64,000 nucleotides of DNA from CBDDEC01 sp965198045 (GTDB taxonomy: Bacteria; Chloroflexota; Dehalococcoidia; UBA2979): the NCBI GenBank assembly GCA_965198045.1, contig CBDAOL010000011.1:496001-560000 (forward strand), read 5' to 3'. The notes under the pieces were generated by a model. It had not been told where the DNA came from, searched no databases, and was given only the letters and a program-made list of their open reading frames with translations. Both the position numbers and the translations under genes were made by a program. Positions 8,539 through 17,518 of the stretch are shown here, in pieces; position 1 is the first letter of the stretch; every line of letters begins with the position of its first letter.

Positions 8539-10109
8539 GAGGCTGTCGCATGGAGTGGCGTGGGCGGAGCGCCACGAGGGCCAAGAGGTCAGCCGGTCGG
8601 TTGTCGGGGCGGAGTAGCCGCCTCTCACAGGGCAGCGGCGCTACGCGGCCGCCACGGCGGCAGACCAGCCTCTTTGCCGGGGGTTGCCGTTCGCTGGCCA
8701 GGAGGACGGCCGCGCCCGGCGATAGAGCTTCTTGAGGTTGTGGGTGGCGGCGATCAGCTTCCATTCGCTGGCGCACGAGGCGATCCCGCGCCGCATGAAC
8801 CGGCGGATGCCGCGGTTCTCCTTGACGTCGCCGAAGACGGGTTCGATCATCCAGCGCCGCTGCTCGTAGAGACGCCGGCCACGCTGCGTCGCCAGCTTGC
8901 GATCCATCCGTTCACGGACGGAGAGCCCGGCAGGGATGCGCCCGCGCGGCGGTGCCGCGCCGACGCGCCGGTTGCGGTCGCTGCGGGTCGCGAGCAGCAG
9001 CTCCGGACCTGCGCTCCCCGCCTGCCGCACGTTCGCCTCGGAGTAGTAGCCGGCATCAGCCAGCAGCACGCGCGCCGGCCCGCAGTGTGCGGCCTGCAGG
9101 TTGCGGTGCATCACCTCGATTATCGGTTGCAGCTCGTGCATGTCGGTCGCCTGTCGGCTCACCTCGGCCGCGACGATGATCTGGTCGCGGGTCGTCACCG
9201 CCTGCACGTTGTAGCCTTGGAAGTAGCCGTGATAGTCGCGCACCACGCGGCTGTCCGGGTCGGTGACGTTCACCTTCGCACCCTGCTCGGGCTGCGGCGG
9301 CTTCGGGCGGCGCCCGCGCCGGTCCTTCTCCGCGCGGCTCCTGAGGCGTTGCTCGTAGTCCTCCTGCCGCTCCCGCTCTCGGGCCGCCAGTCGCTCCCGC
9401 GCCTCGTGCAACCGCTGCAGGCGCTCCTCGCGGTCCCTGAATCCCGGAGCCAACTCGTCGCCCCGCGCGTCGCCGAAGCGCGCGTTCTCCTCGGCGTCCA
9501 CCCGCTCCGCTTCGTCGAGGATGCGCCGCACCTCGGCCTCCAGGTCCGCATCCGTGCGGTTGCGCTCACGGCTGGCGTTGGCGTGCAGCTTGGTCCCGTC
9601 GAGCGCGACCACCCCGACCCGCACCAGACCAGCCTCGGCGCACAGCCTGAGCACCTCGGCGAACAGTCCCGAGAGCGCCTCCTCGTGCTGCTGGCGGAAA
9701 CGGCAGATCGTCGCGTGGTCGGGGTGCTGGTTCGCGGTCAGCACCCGGAGGGCGATGTCCTCCCGGCAGCGCCGTTCGATCTGGCGGCTCGAGCGCTCGC
9801 CCTCGCAGTAGGCGTAGAGCACGAGCGCGACCATCATCGACGGCTCGTACGCCTTCCGCCCCCAACCGTCCTCGCGGTAGCGCTCGTAGAACGCGGTGAG
9901 GTCCAACTGGCTGACCGCATCGAGCACGAACCACGCGAGGTGGTCCCCGGGCAGCCAGTCGCGGAGGCTGGCGGGCATCAGGTATTGCTGGTCACGGTCG
10001 CACGGCAAGAAACGCTGGGTCACGGCGGCACCTCGGAATCACTCCGCCCCCGCCGCCATGCTCATCGTATAGCGATGTCCCCCTCTTCGTGGGTTTGTGC
10101 GACAGCCTC
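8539..10109 (-). mobile_element. IS1182-family insertion sequence, copy 1
   Basis: A 1571-bp element with perfect 12-bp terminal inverted repeats (GAGGCTGTCGCA at 8539, TGCGACAGCCTC ending 10109). It is flanked by a 4-bp palindromic direct repeat AGCT (8535-8538 and 10110-10113), which looks like the target duplication. It lies in the rve-type IS. Confidence 0.9.
8641..10023 (-). CDS. IS1182-family transposase, copy 1
   Basis: 460 residues, complete. The N-terminal domain (LPGDHLAWFVLDAVSQLDLT, YCEGERSSRQIERRC) is of DUF772 type. The catalytic DDE residues appear in VVALDGTKLHANAS, LLADAGYYSEANV and EPVFGDVKENRGIRRF. A charged helical insertion of about 80 residues lies between the first two. 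It differs from copies 2 and 3 at only three positions (A for P in DELAPGF, R for Q in KDRRGRR, I for M in QPIIEV). The frame is intact, so it may still be active. It should cut and rejoin DNA at the element ends; it acts on DNA in the cytoplasm. Confidence 0.93.
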   Translation of the reverse strand: MTQRFLPCDRDQQYLMPASLRDWLPGDHLAWFVLDAVSQLDLTAFYERYREDGWGRKAYEPSMMVALVLYAYCEGERSSRQIERRCREDIALRVLTANQHPDHATICRFRQQHEEALSGLFAEVLRLCAEAGLVRVGVVALDGTKLHANASRERNRTDADLEAEVRRILDEAERVDAEENARFGDARGDELAPGFRDREERLQRLHEARERLAARERERQEDYEQRLRSRAEKDRRGRRPKPPQPEQGAKVNVTDPDSRVVRDYHGYFQGYNVQAVTTRDQIIVAAEVSRQATDMHELQPIIEVMHRNLQAAHCGPARVLLADAGYYSEANVRQAGSAGPELLLATRSDRNRRVGAAPPRGRIPAGLSVRERMDRKLATQRGRRLYEQRRWMIEPVFGDVKENRGIRRFMRRGIASCASEWKLIAATHNLKKLYRRARPSSWPANGNPRQRGWSAAVAAA

Positions 10110-10442
10110 AGCTATGGCGGAGACTTCATCGCACGCGCTCGACGGCTCGGGATCGAGACGATTCTGACTCCGGTGCACGCGCCGAATGCCAACGCCATCG
10201 CCGAGCGCGTCATCGGCACGCTCAGGCGCGAGTGTCTCGACCATGTCATCGCGGTCAACGAACAACATCTCCGGCGGGTGCTTGGTGAGTACGTCCAGCA
10301 CTACAACGCGATGCGTCCGCATCGATCATTGTTGCTCGACTCTCCGGAGGGACGCTCGCCGGTGCAGCGGACGCCGAGTCAGCGAGTCGTCAGCAAGTCG
10401 GTGCTAGGAGGCTTGCATCATGAGTATCGGTGGGCCGCATGA
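10110..10442 (+). pseudogene. rve-type transposase, 3' part, copy 1
   Basis: The frame continues SYGGDFIARARRLGIETILT, contains the catalytic Glu in IAERVIGTLRRECLDH, and ends VLGGLHHEYRWAA just before the right terminal repeat. It differs from the copy at 19090-19422 at six positions over about 345 bp. Confidence 0.8.
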
Positions 10443-10567
10443 GGTTTTGCCGTCCCACGGGTCTGATCTGAGTCACAGCGCGGGCAGATCACGGTCGGTC
10501 CTCTCCTGGATCGTCAGTGAGCGCGACGCTAGCAGGAGAGTCGTGGTCTGAGATTCTGACGGAACCG

Positions 10568-10777
10568 CTATTTGTCGCTCGCACGTACGTGCGCGACGGG
10601 TCTATCTCGGACCTGTGCAGCCTTGCACTTGGAGCAGATGGTCTCGTTCGGTGGTCGCTCTTCTCTCCACTCGTAGTTCTTCATGGGCCAGTGCGGGCAG
10701 TCGTCTCGGTAGTGCCACACCTTCACGCCAATTCTGCTGCTCGTCGTTCGATTGCGACGGTATTGCATACGGCACAT
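10568..10777 (-). CDS. Small cysteine-containing hypothetical protein
   Basis: 69 residues. The core KVWHYRDDCPHWPMKNYEWR followed by PPNETICSKCKA has the look of a conserved small soluble protein with an isolated Cys and a CxxC, possibly a one-knuckle metal site. It resembles short hypothetical proteins that begin with a WHxxxDCPxWP pattern. There is no signal peptide. Its neighbours are IS remnants and two other small ORFs on the same strand. The upstream residues (MCRMQYRRNRTTSS) may not belong to it. Function unknown. Confidence 0.55.
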   Translation of the reverse strand: MCRMQYRRNRTTSSRIGVKVWHYRDDCPHWPMKNYEWREERPPNETICSKCKAAQVRDRPVAHVRASDK

Positions 10778-10846
10778 CCAGCTCAGCAGGCTCTGTCAGA
10801 TCAGACCACGGGTCCCTCGCTAGCGTCGGGCCGCAAAGACCAGACG

Positions 10847-11080
10847 CTAACCGAGCGCCTCGGCGCCTTCCCGGGAGAGCGACCAGCGCTCGAAGGCCGC
10901 GTGTAGGGCAGTCATCTCGGAGCTCGTGGCGCCGTGTCGGCGAACGCGGTGCTGGGACATGTCCAGGTAGTCAACCGACCAAAGACAGTCATCGGCTGCC
11001 ACCAGAGCTGCGATCGAGCTGCACTCGTCGTGGCTGTCAGCGCGATCGTTCAGCCAGGCTCCGAATGTGTCCGTGGTCAA
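10847..11080 (-). CDS. Small hypothetical protein (TTG start)
   Basis: 77 residues if it starts at TTG 11080, which has a GGGAGA site about 6 nt upstream; an ATG for the long open frame lies far upstream in unrelated sequence. The product reads LTTDTFGAWLNDRADSHDEC, SSIAALVAADDCLWSVDYLD and ends HAAFERWSLSREGAEALG. It is acidic, soluble and mostly helical. It follows a basic small ORF on the same strand by about 20 nt, so the two may be co-expressed. I do not recognise a family. Confidence 0.5.
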   Translation of the reverse strand: MTTDTFGAWLNDRADSHDECSSIAALVAADDCLWSVDYLDMSQHRVRRHGATSSEMTALHAAFERWSLSREGAEALG

Positions 11081-11102
11081 GATGATTCTCCCGTCGGGAA
11101 GG

Positions 11103-11321
11103 TCAGCCGGAGATCGGGCCCGCGGTCGCGTTGGGAGTCCGTTCCGGTGTGGGATCCGGAGTCGCGTCTCTATCGAGAGGCCGCTTGCGAGCGGCACGGG
11201 CCGCTCGCTTCGCCTCGCGCTTAGCGGCCTTAGCGCGCTCACGCTGCGACCGTCCGAATGAGTGCTGAGAACGCCGAGCCCACGGATGCCTCCTGGATTG
11301 GACCAATCGCGGTCGGCACAC
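11103..11321 (-). CDS. Small, very basic hypothetical protein
   Basis: The reliable part is a Lys/Arg/Ala-rich helix (SFGRSQRERAKAAKREAKRA followed by ARAARKR) and a Pro/Thr-rich tail. This layout is common in short bacterial proteins that start MSxxSFxKRQRERxKxEK. The natural start at SxHSFG lacks an ATG here, so either an upstream start is used or the 5' end is damaged. Nucleic-acid binding is plausible from charge alone. Confidence 0.4.
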   Translation of the reverse strand: MCRPRLVQSRRHPWARRSQHSFGRSQRERAKAAKREAKRAARAARKRPLDRDATPDPTPERTPNATAGPISG

Positions 11322-11496
11322 GCTGATAACCGGCGCGAGCCTCGATGCCTAAGGGTCTCGCATGGTGGCGGAGCCGATCGGATGGTACTAGGGACTCGGC
11401 CCGCAGCGGCGACGACAACCCGTCCACGTTCTCCCTCGTGGCCGCCCGGACGTGCAGGCGCTGGCTCGAGGGTCCCAGGCGACCCCGTGGGGCGGA

Positions 11497-11916
11497 GCCT
11501 CTGTGTCAAGCGGCCTCGGTAGCGCAGGTGCGAGCATCGGCCACCATGCATCGGTAAACGACGTCCGAGAGTCGGCGTTTGAGGCAGCGCAGCGCCTCGT
11601 TCCGACTCTTGCCAGCGGCGAGTTTGCGACGGAAGTAGCCGTGGCCTTCGGTGCCCGGCATGCGCGCCTGGGTGAGCGCCGCGATGTGGAGCGCCCGGTT
11701 CAGCTGGCGGTCTCCACCGCGGCTAAGGCGATGGCGTTGGACCTCCCCGCTCGACACCTCAAGCGGCGCCGTCGCCGTGTAGCTGGCGTAGTGCGCGCGC
11801 GAGGGGAAGCGACTGACCGCTCCGCTGCGCCCCACGATCTTCGCCGCCAGGATCACGCCGACGCCGGGGATGCGCGTGAGGGCGCTGCCTTGTACGCGCA
11901 GCGCTGCCTCGAGGCG
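11497..11916 (-). mobile_element. IS110-family element, 3' fragment
   Basis: The minus strand encodes the last roughly 135 residues of the IS110 transposase that is intact at 26243-27268 (IPGVGVILAAKIVGRSGAVS, SRGGDRQLNRALHIAALTQA, ending TCATEAA). The end (gcttgacacagaggctcc, reversed) is the same as at 27265-27285. The 5' three fifths are missing; the break is near 11916. Confidence 0.85.
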
Positions 11917-12025
11917 CGCGCGCACCGACCGCACCTGTACCGCGACAACGTGAAGGTGGAGCACGCCGGCGGCATGGAAGTGACGGGCGACCGGTCGTCT
12001 TTTGTCGGTGTCGTCTTTTGTCGCC

Positions 12026-12545
12026 TTGGTCGAGTTCGACGGCTACCACGTGCGCTCGCGTGGCCGAATCGCGCGCACGGCAGAGATCCCGGTGATGGCC
12101 TCGGCGTTGCGCCCGAAGTCCTACGAGCTGTGCGGCGAGCTGAGCGACGGCGCGATTTCCTGGATGAGCCCGCTGCGCTACCTCCTCGGCACCGCGCTGC
12201 AGGCGCTGGAAGCCGGCGCCGCCAAGGCCGAGCGGGAGCGACCACCACTGGTCGCGCACGTCCCGATTGCGGTTGGCGTCGACGTTGAGACGGCGCACGA
12301 CTGGGCGCGCGAGCAGCTCGCGATGTACGCGCGCGTGCCGAACTACCAGGGCATGTTCACCGCCGCCGGCTACGACGTGAGCGACGGCTACGGCGACGAC
12401 CTGCTCGGCGACCTCGTCGTCTCCGGCACCGCCGAGGAGGTCGCCGCCGGCCTCCACCGCTGGCGCGACGCCGGTGTCGACGAGGTGCTGGCGCAGCCGC
12501 TGGTCGATCGCGAGGACCGCGCCTACCGTGCGCGTCTTGGAACAC
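12026..12545 (+). pseudogene. Luciferase-like (LLM) flavin-dependent oxidoreductase, C-terminal part
   Basis: The plus strand encodes PVMASALRPKSYELCGELSD, GAISWMSPLRYLLGTALQAL, VAHVPIAVGVDVETAHDWAR and VVSGTAEEVAAGLHRWRDAG. This is the C-terminal half of an F420/FMN-type LLM oxidoreductase (family length about 300-350). The N-terminal part of the barrel is missing at a breakpoint next to the IS110 fragment. The frame runs on past the natural end into unrelated sequence. Confidence 0.65.
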
Positions 12546-12936
12546 TCCACTCTCATGACCCGATCAAGAAGAGAGCGCACCCGAAGCCGGTCAGTCCAGG
12601 CGCGCTGCACGCGAACTCGATCCGTTGAGCCCGCGCGGCACTTCAGCAGAGCTAAGGCGTCGCACTGCGAACAACTCGCCCTGCGCCCGCGGGTCAGTGA
12701 AGACCGGTGATGCCGGCGCTGTCCGGCGGGTGTCCGCCTCGCACTGATTCAGCGGACCCCGCCCCTTAGTCGCGAGCTAGCGCGGCGACCGACCAACTGG
12801 CTGCCCAGGCGCCCGGATTGGGAATCCTGCAGCGCTGGCTAGGCCGACGGCTTCCGAGACTACTGCTCTTAGCTAGAGCAACGGCTTGGCAAACCGCTGA
12901 CTCTCGTCACCAACGGCTTGGCAATCCTGCATAGCA
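12546..12936. other. Stretch without a supported gene
   Basis: No convincing coding frame. The only structure seen is a short direct repeat (aacggcttggcaa near 12881 and 12913) just left of the second IS1182 copy. Confidence 0.5.
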
Positions 12937-14507
12937 GAGGCTGTCGCACAAACCCACGAAGAGGGGGACATCGCTATACGATGAGCATGGCGGCGGGGGC
13001 GGAGTGATTCCGAGGTGCCGCCGTGACCCAGCGTTTCTTGCCGTGCGACCGTGACCAGCAATACCTGATGCCCGCCAGCCTCCGCGACTGGCTGCCCGGG
13101 GACCACCTCGCGTGGTTCGTGCTCGATGCGGTCAGCCAGTTGGACCTCACCGCGTTCTACGAGCGCTACCGCGAGGACGGTTGGGGGCGGAAGGCGTACG
13201 AGCCGTCGATGATGGTCGCGCTCGTGCTCTACGCCTACTGCGAGGGCGAGCGCTCGAGCCGCCAGATCGAACGGCGCTGCCGGGAGGACATCGCCCTCCG
13301 GGTGCTGACCGCGAACCAGCACCCCGACCACGCGACGATCTGCCGTTTCCGCCAGCAGCACGAGGAGGCGCTCTCGGGACTGTTCGCCGAGGTGCTCAGG
13401 CTGTGCGCCGAGGCTGGTCTGGTGCGGGTCGGGGTGGTCGCGCTCGACGGGACCAAGCTGCACGCCAACGCCAGCCGTGAGCGCAACCGCACGGATGCGG
13501 ACCTGGAGGCCGAGGTGCGGCGCATCCTCGACGAAGCGGAGCGGGTGGACGCCGAGGAGAACGCGCGCTTCGGCGACGCGCGGGGCGACGAGTTGCCTCC
13601 GGGATTCAGGGACCGCGAGGAGCGCCTGCAGCGGTTGCACGAGGCGCGGGAGCGACTGGCGGCCCGAGAGCGGGAGCGGCAGGAGGACTACGAGCAACGC
13701 CTCAGGAGCCGCGCGGAGAAGGACCAGCGCGGGCGCCGCCCGAAGCCGCCGCAGCCCGAGCAGGGTGCGAAGGTGAACGTCACCGACCCGGACAGCCGCG
13801 TGGTGCGCGACTATCACGGCTACTTCCAAGGCTACAACGTGCAGGCGGTGACGACCCGCGACCAGATCATCGTCGCGGCTGAGGTGAGCCGACAGGCGAC
13901 CGACATGCACGAGCTGCAACCGATGATCGAGGTGATGCACCGCAACCTGCAGGCCGCACACTGCGGGCCGGCGCGCGTGCTGCTGGCTGATGCCGGCTAC
14001 TACTCCGAGGCGAACGTGCGGCAGGCGGGGAGCGCAGGTCCGGAGCTGCTGCTCGCGACCCGCAGCGACCGCAACCGGCGCGTCGGCGCGGCACCGCCGC
14101 GCGGGCGCATCCCTGCCGGGCTCTCCGTCCGTGAACGGATGGATCGCAAGCTGGCGACGCAGCGTGGCCGGCGTCTCTACGAGCAGCGGCGCTGGATGAT
14201 CGAACCCGTCTTCGGCGACGTCAAGGAGAACCGCGGCATCCGCCGGTTCATGCGGCGCGGGATCGCCTCGTGCGCCAGCGAATGGAAGCTGATCGCCGCC
14301 ACCCACAACCTCAAGAAGCTCTATCGCCGGGCGCGGCCGTCCTCCTGGCCAGCGAACGGCAACCCCCGGCAAAGAGGCTGGTCTGCCGCCGTGGCGGCCG
14401 CGTAGCGCCGCTGCCCTGTGAGAGGCGGCTACTCCGCCCCGACAACCGACCGGCTGACCTCTTGGCCCTCGTGGCGCTCCGCCCACGCCACTCCATGCGA
14501 CAGCCTC
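12937..14507 (+). mobile_element. IS1182-family insertion sequence, copy 2
   Basis: 1571 bp with the same 12-bp terminal repeats as copy 1, in opposite orientation. The flanking tetramers are AGCA (12933-12936) and AGCT (14508-14511). They differ by one base, so a target duplication is not certain here. Confidence 0.9.
13023..14405 (+). CDS. IS1182-family transposase, copy 2
   Basis: 460 residues, intact, with the same DDE residues as copy 1 (ALDGTKLHANAS, LADAGYYSEANV, FGDVKENRGIRRF). Its protein is identical to copy 3 (17621-19003). The near identity of three copies within 11 kb points to recent spread or to sequence homogenisation. Confidence 0.93.
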   Translation: MTQRFLPCDRDQQYLMPASLRDWLPGDHLAWFVLDAVSQLDLTAFYERYREDGWGRKAYEPSMMVALVLYAYCEGERSSRQIERRCREDIALRVLTANQHPDHATICRFRQQHEEALSGLFAEVLRLCAEAGLVRVGVVALDGTKLHANASRERNRTDADLEAEVRRILDEAERVDAEENARFGDARGDELPPGFRDREERLQRLHEARERLAARERERQEDYEQRLRSRAEKDQRGRRPKPPQPEQGAKVNVTDPDSRVVRDYHGYFQGYNVQAVTTRDQIIVAAEVSRQATDMHELQPMIEVMHRNLQAAHCGPARVLLADAGYYSEANVRQAGSAGPELLLATRSDRNRRVGAAPPRGRIPAGLSVRERMDRKLATQRGRRLYEQRRWMIEPVFGDVKENRGIRRFMRRGIASCASEWKLIAATHNLKKLYRRARPSSWPANGNPRQRGWSAAVAAA

Positions 14508-14707
14508 AGCTAGCAACAGCTAGCCCTAGTAGCTGCCCGCTCCGATGTCGTCAGTCCCTCCCCTGGACTGCCTCGACGATCACGTGACGATGGTCAGCGG
14601 TTCGTCGACTGGTAGTATCGCGGTCGGTGGACCGCGTAGGAGTGTTCGGCCGGTTTGCCCCGCTCCCCAGAGCCGCAAGTAGTCCCCATCAGTGGAAAGA
14701 TCCGTCG

Positions 14708-14755
14708 ATGAGCGACGTGTACGAGGGTCGGCTAGAGCTGACGTGGACCAAAAAG
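14708..14755 (+). pseudogene. Truncated start of a site-specific DNA methyltransferase
   Basis: The ATG at 14708 with a GGAAAGA site upstream encodes MSDVYEGRLELTWTKK. It closely resembles the N-terminus of large Mod-type DNA methyltransferases (MSDVYxGRLELTWTNK...). After 16 codons an IS6 fragment takes over. Identification rests on this short stretch only. Confidence 0.45.
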
Positions 14756-15035
14756 GCGATGCAGCCAGCTCGGTGATCAGCGAATGCCAGCGTGTGAGGA
14801 AGAGCCGTCGCTGCTCCGTCAGCGCGACATGGGCGCCACCGCGGCGGCGAACGCGGAAGTACTGTCTCAGCTCGTCGAACGCGCTACAGAAGCGCGAAGC
14901 GGACTCGAAGCTCCCGAAGCCCTGCATCGGGTAGTAGCGCTGCTTCACCGCTCGGTGGCTCTGCTCGGTGTAGTTGTTGAGGTACTGCGTCGTGCGATGC
15001 CAAGCCTTGCGGCCGAGAATCCAGCGGATCGCCCC
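14756..15035 (-). mobile_element. IS6-family element, C-terminal transposase fragment
   Basis: The minus strand reads KAWHRTTQYLNNYTEQSHRA, then KQRYYPMQGFGSFESASRFC and RRLFLTRWHSLITE. It matches the last third of the IS6-type transposase at 35309-35918 with a few substitutions. The catalytic Asp residues are missing. Confidence 0.8.
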
Positions 15036-15149
15036 TCAGGACGGCGGCGACATCGGGCATGCAGGCTCTCCTTTGGGCCGAGTTGTCACAGGATCGAGGA
15101 GTGTCGGGTGGCGGCCGCCACCCGTCAGGCGAGGTTGCGGCGAAAGCCG

Positions 15150-15365
15150 CTACGCCTTACCGGCGCATAGCTCCGCAGCCGCGGCGGGCGAGAAGCTCTC
15201 GTCGCAAGCCGGGCAGGTGAACGACGACGCCTTCTCCTCGTTGCCCACGTCGTCCGCGCTGTCCCACACGGCATTCAAGATCGTGTGTGGGCACCTGGTC
15301 GGCGCTGGTGCCTCGGCGACTTCCGTTTTCTTCGAGCGGCCGAAGATGCGATCAAGCAGTCCCAT
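15150..15365 (-). CDS. Small zinc-ribbon protein
   Basis: 71 residues from ATG 15365, with GAGAGGA 9 nt upstream. The N-terminus MGLLDRIFGRSKK is an amphipathic, basic helix that could touch the membrane. The rest holds four Cys in CPH...CPACDESF...C order, with CPAC as the clear CxxC, suggesting one structural zinc. The N-terminal pattern MGLLDRIFGRSKK is typical of short bacterial proteins encoded beside cold-shock or RNA-binding genes; an RRM protein gene lies immediately downstream on the opposite end of the same strand (15446-15727). Function unknown. Confidence 0.65.
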   Translation of the reverse strand: MGLLDRIFGRSKKTEVAEAPAPTRCPHTILNAVWDSADDVGNEEKASSFTCPACDESFSPAAAAELCAGKA

Positions 15366-15445
15366 CGTGCTTGTCCTCTCTCATCGAGAGGAAATATACA
15401 ACGGGCGTAAACATCGGCGCGGTTCACCGCGCCATACGCTGCTAG

Positions 15446-15727
15446 TTAGCGACGGTCGTAACCACCTCGGTCTCCGCCTCCGCCCTCGCCTCGCGGCCTG
15501 GCCTCGTTGACGCGCAGATCGCGTCCACCGAAGTCAGTGCCGTCGAGTGCAGCGATGGCGTTGCGTGCGTCGTCGTCGCCCATCTCAACGAAACTGAAGC
15601 CACGGGGGCGGCCGCTGTCGCGATCGATAGGGACGTTGACGCGGACGACTTCTCCGTGCGCTGCAAACAGCTGCTCGATCTCACTCTCGCTTGCCGAGTA
15701 CGGCAGGTTGCCTACGTAGATATCCAT
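15446..15727 (-). CDS. Small RNA-binding protein with one RRM domain
   Basis: 93 residues from ATG 15727; GGAGG lies about 8 nt upstream and the reading frame further upstream is unlikely. The RRM fills residues 1-80, with RNP2 as IYVGNL (3-8) and RNP1 as RGFSFVEM (about 42-49), including the aromatic residues that stack on RNA. The tail is Gly/Arg-rich (GGGGDRGGYDRR), as in cyanobacterial and plant cold-inducible RRM proteins. It should bind single-stranded RNA in the cytoplasm, perhaps as a cold-stress chaperone. It is intact within a decayed neighbourhood. Confidence 0.88.
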   Translation of the reverse strand: MDIYVGNLPYSASESEIEQLFAAHGEVVRVNVPIDRDSGRPRGFSFVEMGDDDARNAIAALDGTDFGGRDLRVNEARPRGEGGGGDRGGYDRR

Positions 15728-15966
15728 CGTCGAAGCCTCCACGACGCGCACGAACCGAAAGACTCGTGCCACTGATTACCAGTCGTCGCAGCGGGCTCGG
15801 TGAGTCGGCGTTAGACGAGTCTGGGCCGCAGACAAAGGGTGCCTGCGCACGCCCACGATAAGCGGGCGGTCACTCGGTGTCACCACGCCCGCCACAAGAT
15901 CACTCGGGGTTTCGCGTTCAGGCTGAGTGGAAGCTTGAGGAGCGGCCTCCGAGTGGATGGCGCGTC

Positions 15967-15972
15967 TATAAT
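15967..15972 (+). promoter_or_regulatory. Consensus -10 box (TATAAT) before the slipin gene
   Basis: A perfect TATAAT at 15967-15972 would place a transcript start near 15979, 21 nt before the ATG at 16000. No good -35 is present at the right distance, so strength is uncertain. Confidence 0.4.
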
Positions 15973-15999
15973 GCGCCCATCCCTGACAGGCGGAGCCTC

Positions 16000-16872
16000 A
16001 TGTTTTTCATCAGCGTTGTTAAGCAGTACGAGCGGGCGGTGATCTTCCGTCTCGGTCGCTACACAGGCACCCGCGGGCCGGGACTCGTCATCCTGATCCC
16101 GTTCGTCGACCGCGGCGTCAAGGTTGACATGCGCGAGCTGGTCCTCGACGAACCGGCGCAGTCCTCGATCACGAAGGACAACGCCCTCGTCGACATCGAC
16201 TTCGTCGTCTACATGCGCGTGGTCGACGCCGAGGCGGCGGTCATCAACATCCAGAACTACATCCGCGCGGTCCGCAACCTCGCCACGACCACGCTGCGCG
16301 CCGTGATCGGCGACATCACGGTCGAGGAGGTGCTGTCGCAGCGCGAGACGATCAACCGGCGCCTGCAGGTGAAGATGGCGGAGGAGGTCATCCGCTGGGG
16401 TGTCGAGGTCAAGGCGATCGAGATCCGCGAGATCACTCCGCAACATGACATCCAGGACGCGATGACGCGCCTGCTCACAGCGGACCGCACGAAGCGCTCC
16501 GAGATCACCGAGTCAGAGGGCCAGCGGCAGTCCGCGATCAACGTCGCCGAGGGCAACAAACGGAGCGCGATCCTCGAGGCGGAAGGCTCGAAGGAGTCGC
16601 AGGTGCTGCGCGCACAGGGCGCCCGTGAGGCAGCAATCCTGAACGCCGAGGGCTTCTCGATCGGCCTGCAGCGGATCTACGAGACGGCCTCTGGGGTCGA
16701 TGGCAACACCATGGCCCTGCAATACCTCGAGATGATGAAGCAGCTCGGCGCTGGCGACTCGACCAAGTGGATCATCCCCATGGACCTGGCGCAGGTCGCT
16801 GGTCCGATGGGCGCCGCGATCGAGGGGCTGACCAGCGACGATGAGGCTGCCGGCGGCAACGCGGCACGATGA
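16000..16872 (+). CDS. Slipin / SPFH (band 7) family protein lacking its N-terminal anchor
   Basis: 290 residues from ATG 16000, with AGGCGGAG about 5 nt upstream. The SPFH domain starts at once (YERAVIFRLGRYTGTRGPGL) and is followed by ETINRRLQVKMAEEVIRWGV and a long Ala/Glu-rich coiled coil with EAEGSKESQVLRAQGAREAA. Slipins normally begin with a membrane helix of about 25 residues; here only the stub MFFISVV remains, so the gene may be 5' truncated and re-started from a new promoter. Intact homologues scaffold membrane microdomains and often pair with NfeD, which is absent. A nearly identical partial copy lies at 30352-31035 on the other strand. Confidence 0.8.
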   Translation: MFFISVVKQYERAVIFRLGRYTGTRGPGLVILIPFVDRGVKVDMRELVLDEPAQSSITKDNALVDIDFVVYMRVVDAEAAVINIQNYIRAVRNLATTTLRAVIGDITVEEVLSQRETINRRLQVKMAEEVIRWGVEVKAIEIREITPQHDIQDAMTRLLTADRTKRSEITESEGQRQSAINVAEGNKRSAILEAEGSKESQVLRAQGAREAAILNAEGFSIGLQRIYETASGVDGNTMALQYLEMMKQLGAGDSTKWIIPMDLAQVAGPMGAAIEGLTSDDEAAGGNAAR

Positions 16873-16899
16873 GTATGCAGGAGTGCTCCTGGATGACAC

Positions 16900-17272
16900 C
16901 CGGTCGCTCTGCTGCAACGTCACCCTCGATCTGAACTTCAATTTCCGCGTGGAGGCCGCGATCCGCATCTGCCGCGCGCTGGAGGAGTTCAAGCTGATGT
17001 GGGTCGAGATCGATATGTACGAACCCGCCGCGCTGCGCCAGATTGGCGATTCAACCGACGTCCCCATCTGCTCAGGCGAGAACCTGATCGGCATGCCCCA
17101 CTATCGCCGCTTCCTCGAAGCCGGCGGCATGGACGTGTGCATGATCGACCTGCCGTGGAACGGCTGGAGTCAGGCGTTGAAAGCGCCGCGCTCGCTGAAA
17201 CCTTCGAGGTGAACTGCGCTCCTCACGACTACTCACACCTCAGCACGCTGCACTCCATGCACCTCTGCCCCA
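16900..17272 (+). pseudogene. Enolase-superfamily (mandelate racemase-like) fragment
   Basis: The plus strand encodes LDLNFNFRVEAAIRICRALE, WVEIDMYEPAALRQIGDSTD and VPICSGENLIGMPHYRRFLE, then shifts frame near 17180 to read LAETFEVNCAPHDYSHLSTL. These are the middle and late parts of the C-terminal barrel of mandelate racemase/muconate lactonising enzymes, with metal-binding Asp and Glu positions. The 5' half is missing and the 3' end is cut by the rve-type IS at 17273. Confidence 0.65.
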
Positions 17273-17518
17273 GTCAGTCGTGGCGAACGTTTCTCCGCAA
17301 CCACGCGCCCAGCATCTGGGCCGCCGACCTGTTCACGGTGCAGACGCTGACCTTCCGCACCCTCTACGTCTTCGTCGTGATCGACCATGGCCGCCGTCGC
17401 ATCCGCCACTGGAACGTTACTCAGCATCCGAACGCTGCCTGGATCTGGCAGCAGATGATCGAGGCGACCGCCTGGGATCAGCAGCCAGGGTTCCTCATCC
17501 GAGACCGCGACCGTAGCT

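Larger units (their letters stand above)
7762..10455 (+). mobile_element. rve-type IS (unassigned family), copy 1, interrupted by IS1182
   Basis: The left end reads GGACGGCAAAACTTGATCCG (7762). The right end, reversed, reads GGACGGCAAAACCTCATGCGG in two blocks around a mismatch (ends about 10455), so the two ends form imperfect inverted repeats. The inside encodes one DDE integrase-core transposase, split by an IS1182 copy at 8539-10109. Without the insertion the element would be about 1.1 kb. A second partial copy is at 17273-19435 and a scrambled one at 25284-26015. Confidence 0.75.

Noticed and set aside
8560..10167. 535-codon frames opposite each IS1182 transposase (also 12873-14516 and 17540-19147)
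   Set aside because: They repeat wherever the transposase occurs and are its antisense shadow; no independent domain is seen.
11917..12025. A plus-strand peptide (LYRDNVKVEHAGGMEVTGD) before the LLM fragment as a phage terminase end
   Set aside because: The likeness is short and rests on a few residues; no further phage gene is adjacent.
12933..14511. A target duplication around IS1182 copy 2
   Set aside because: The flanks are AGCA and AGCT; one mismatch in four bases gives no support by itself.
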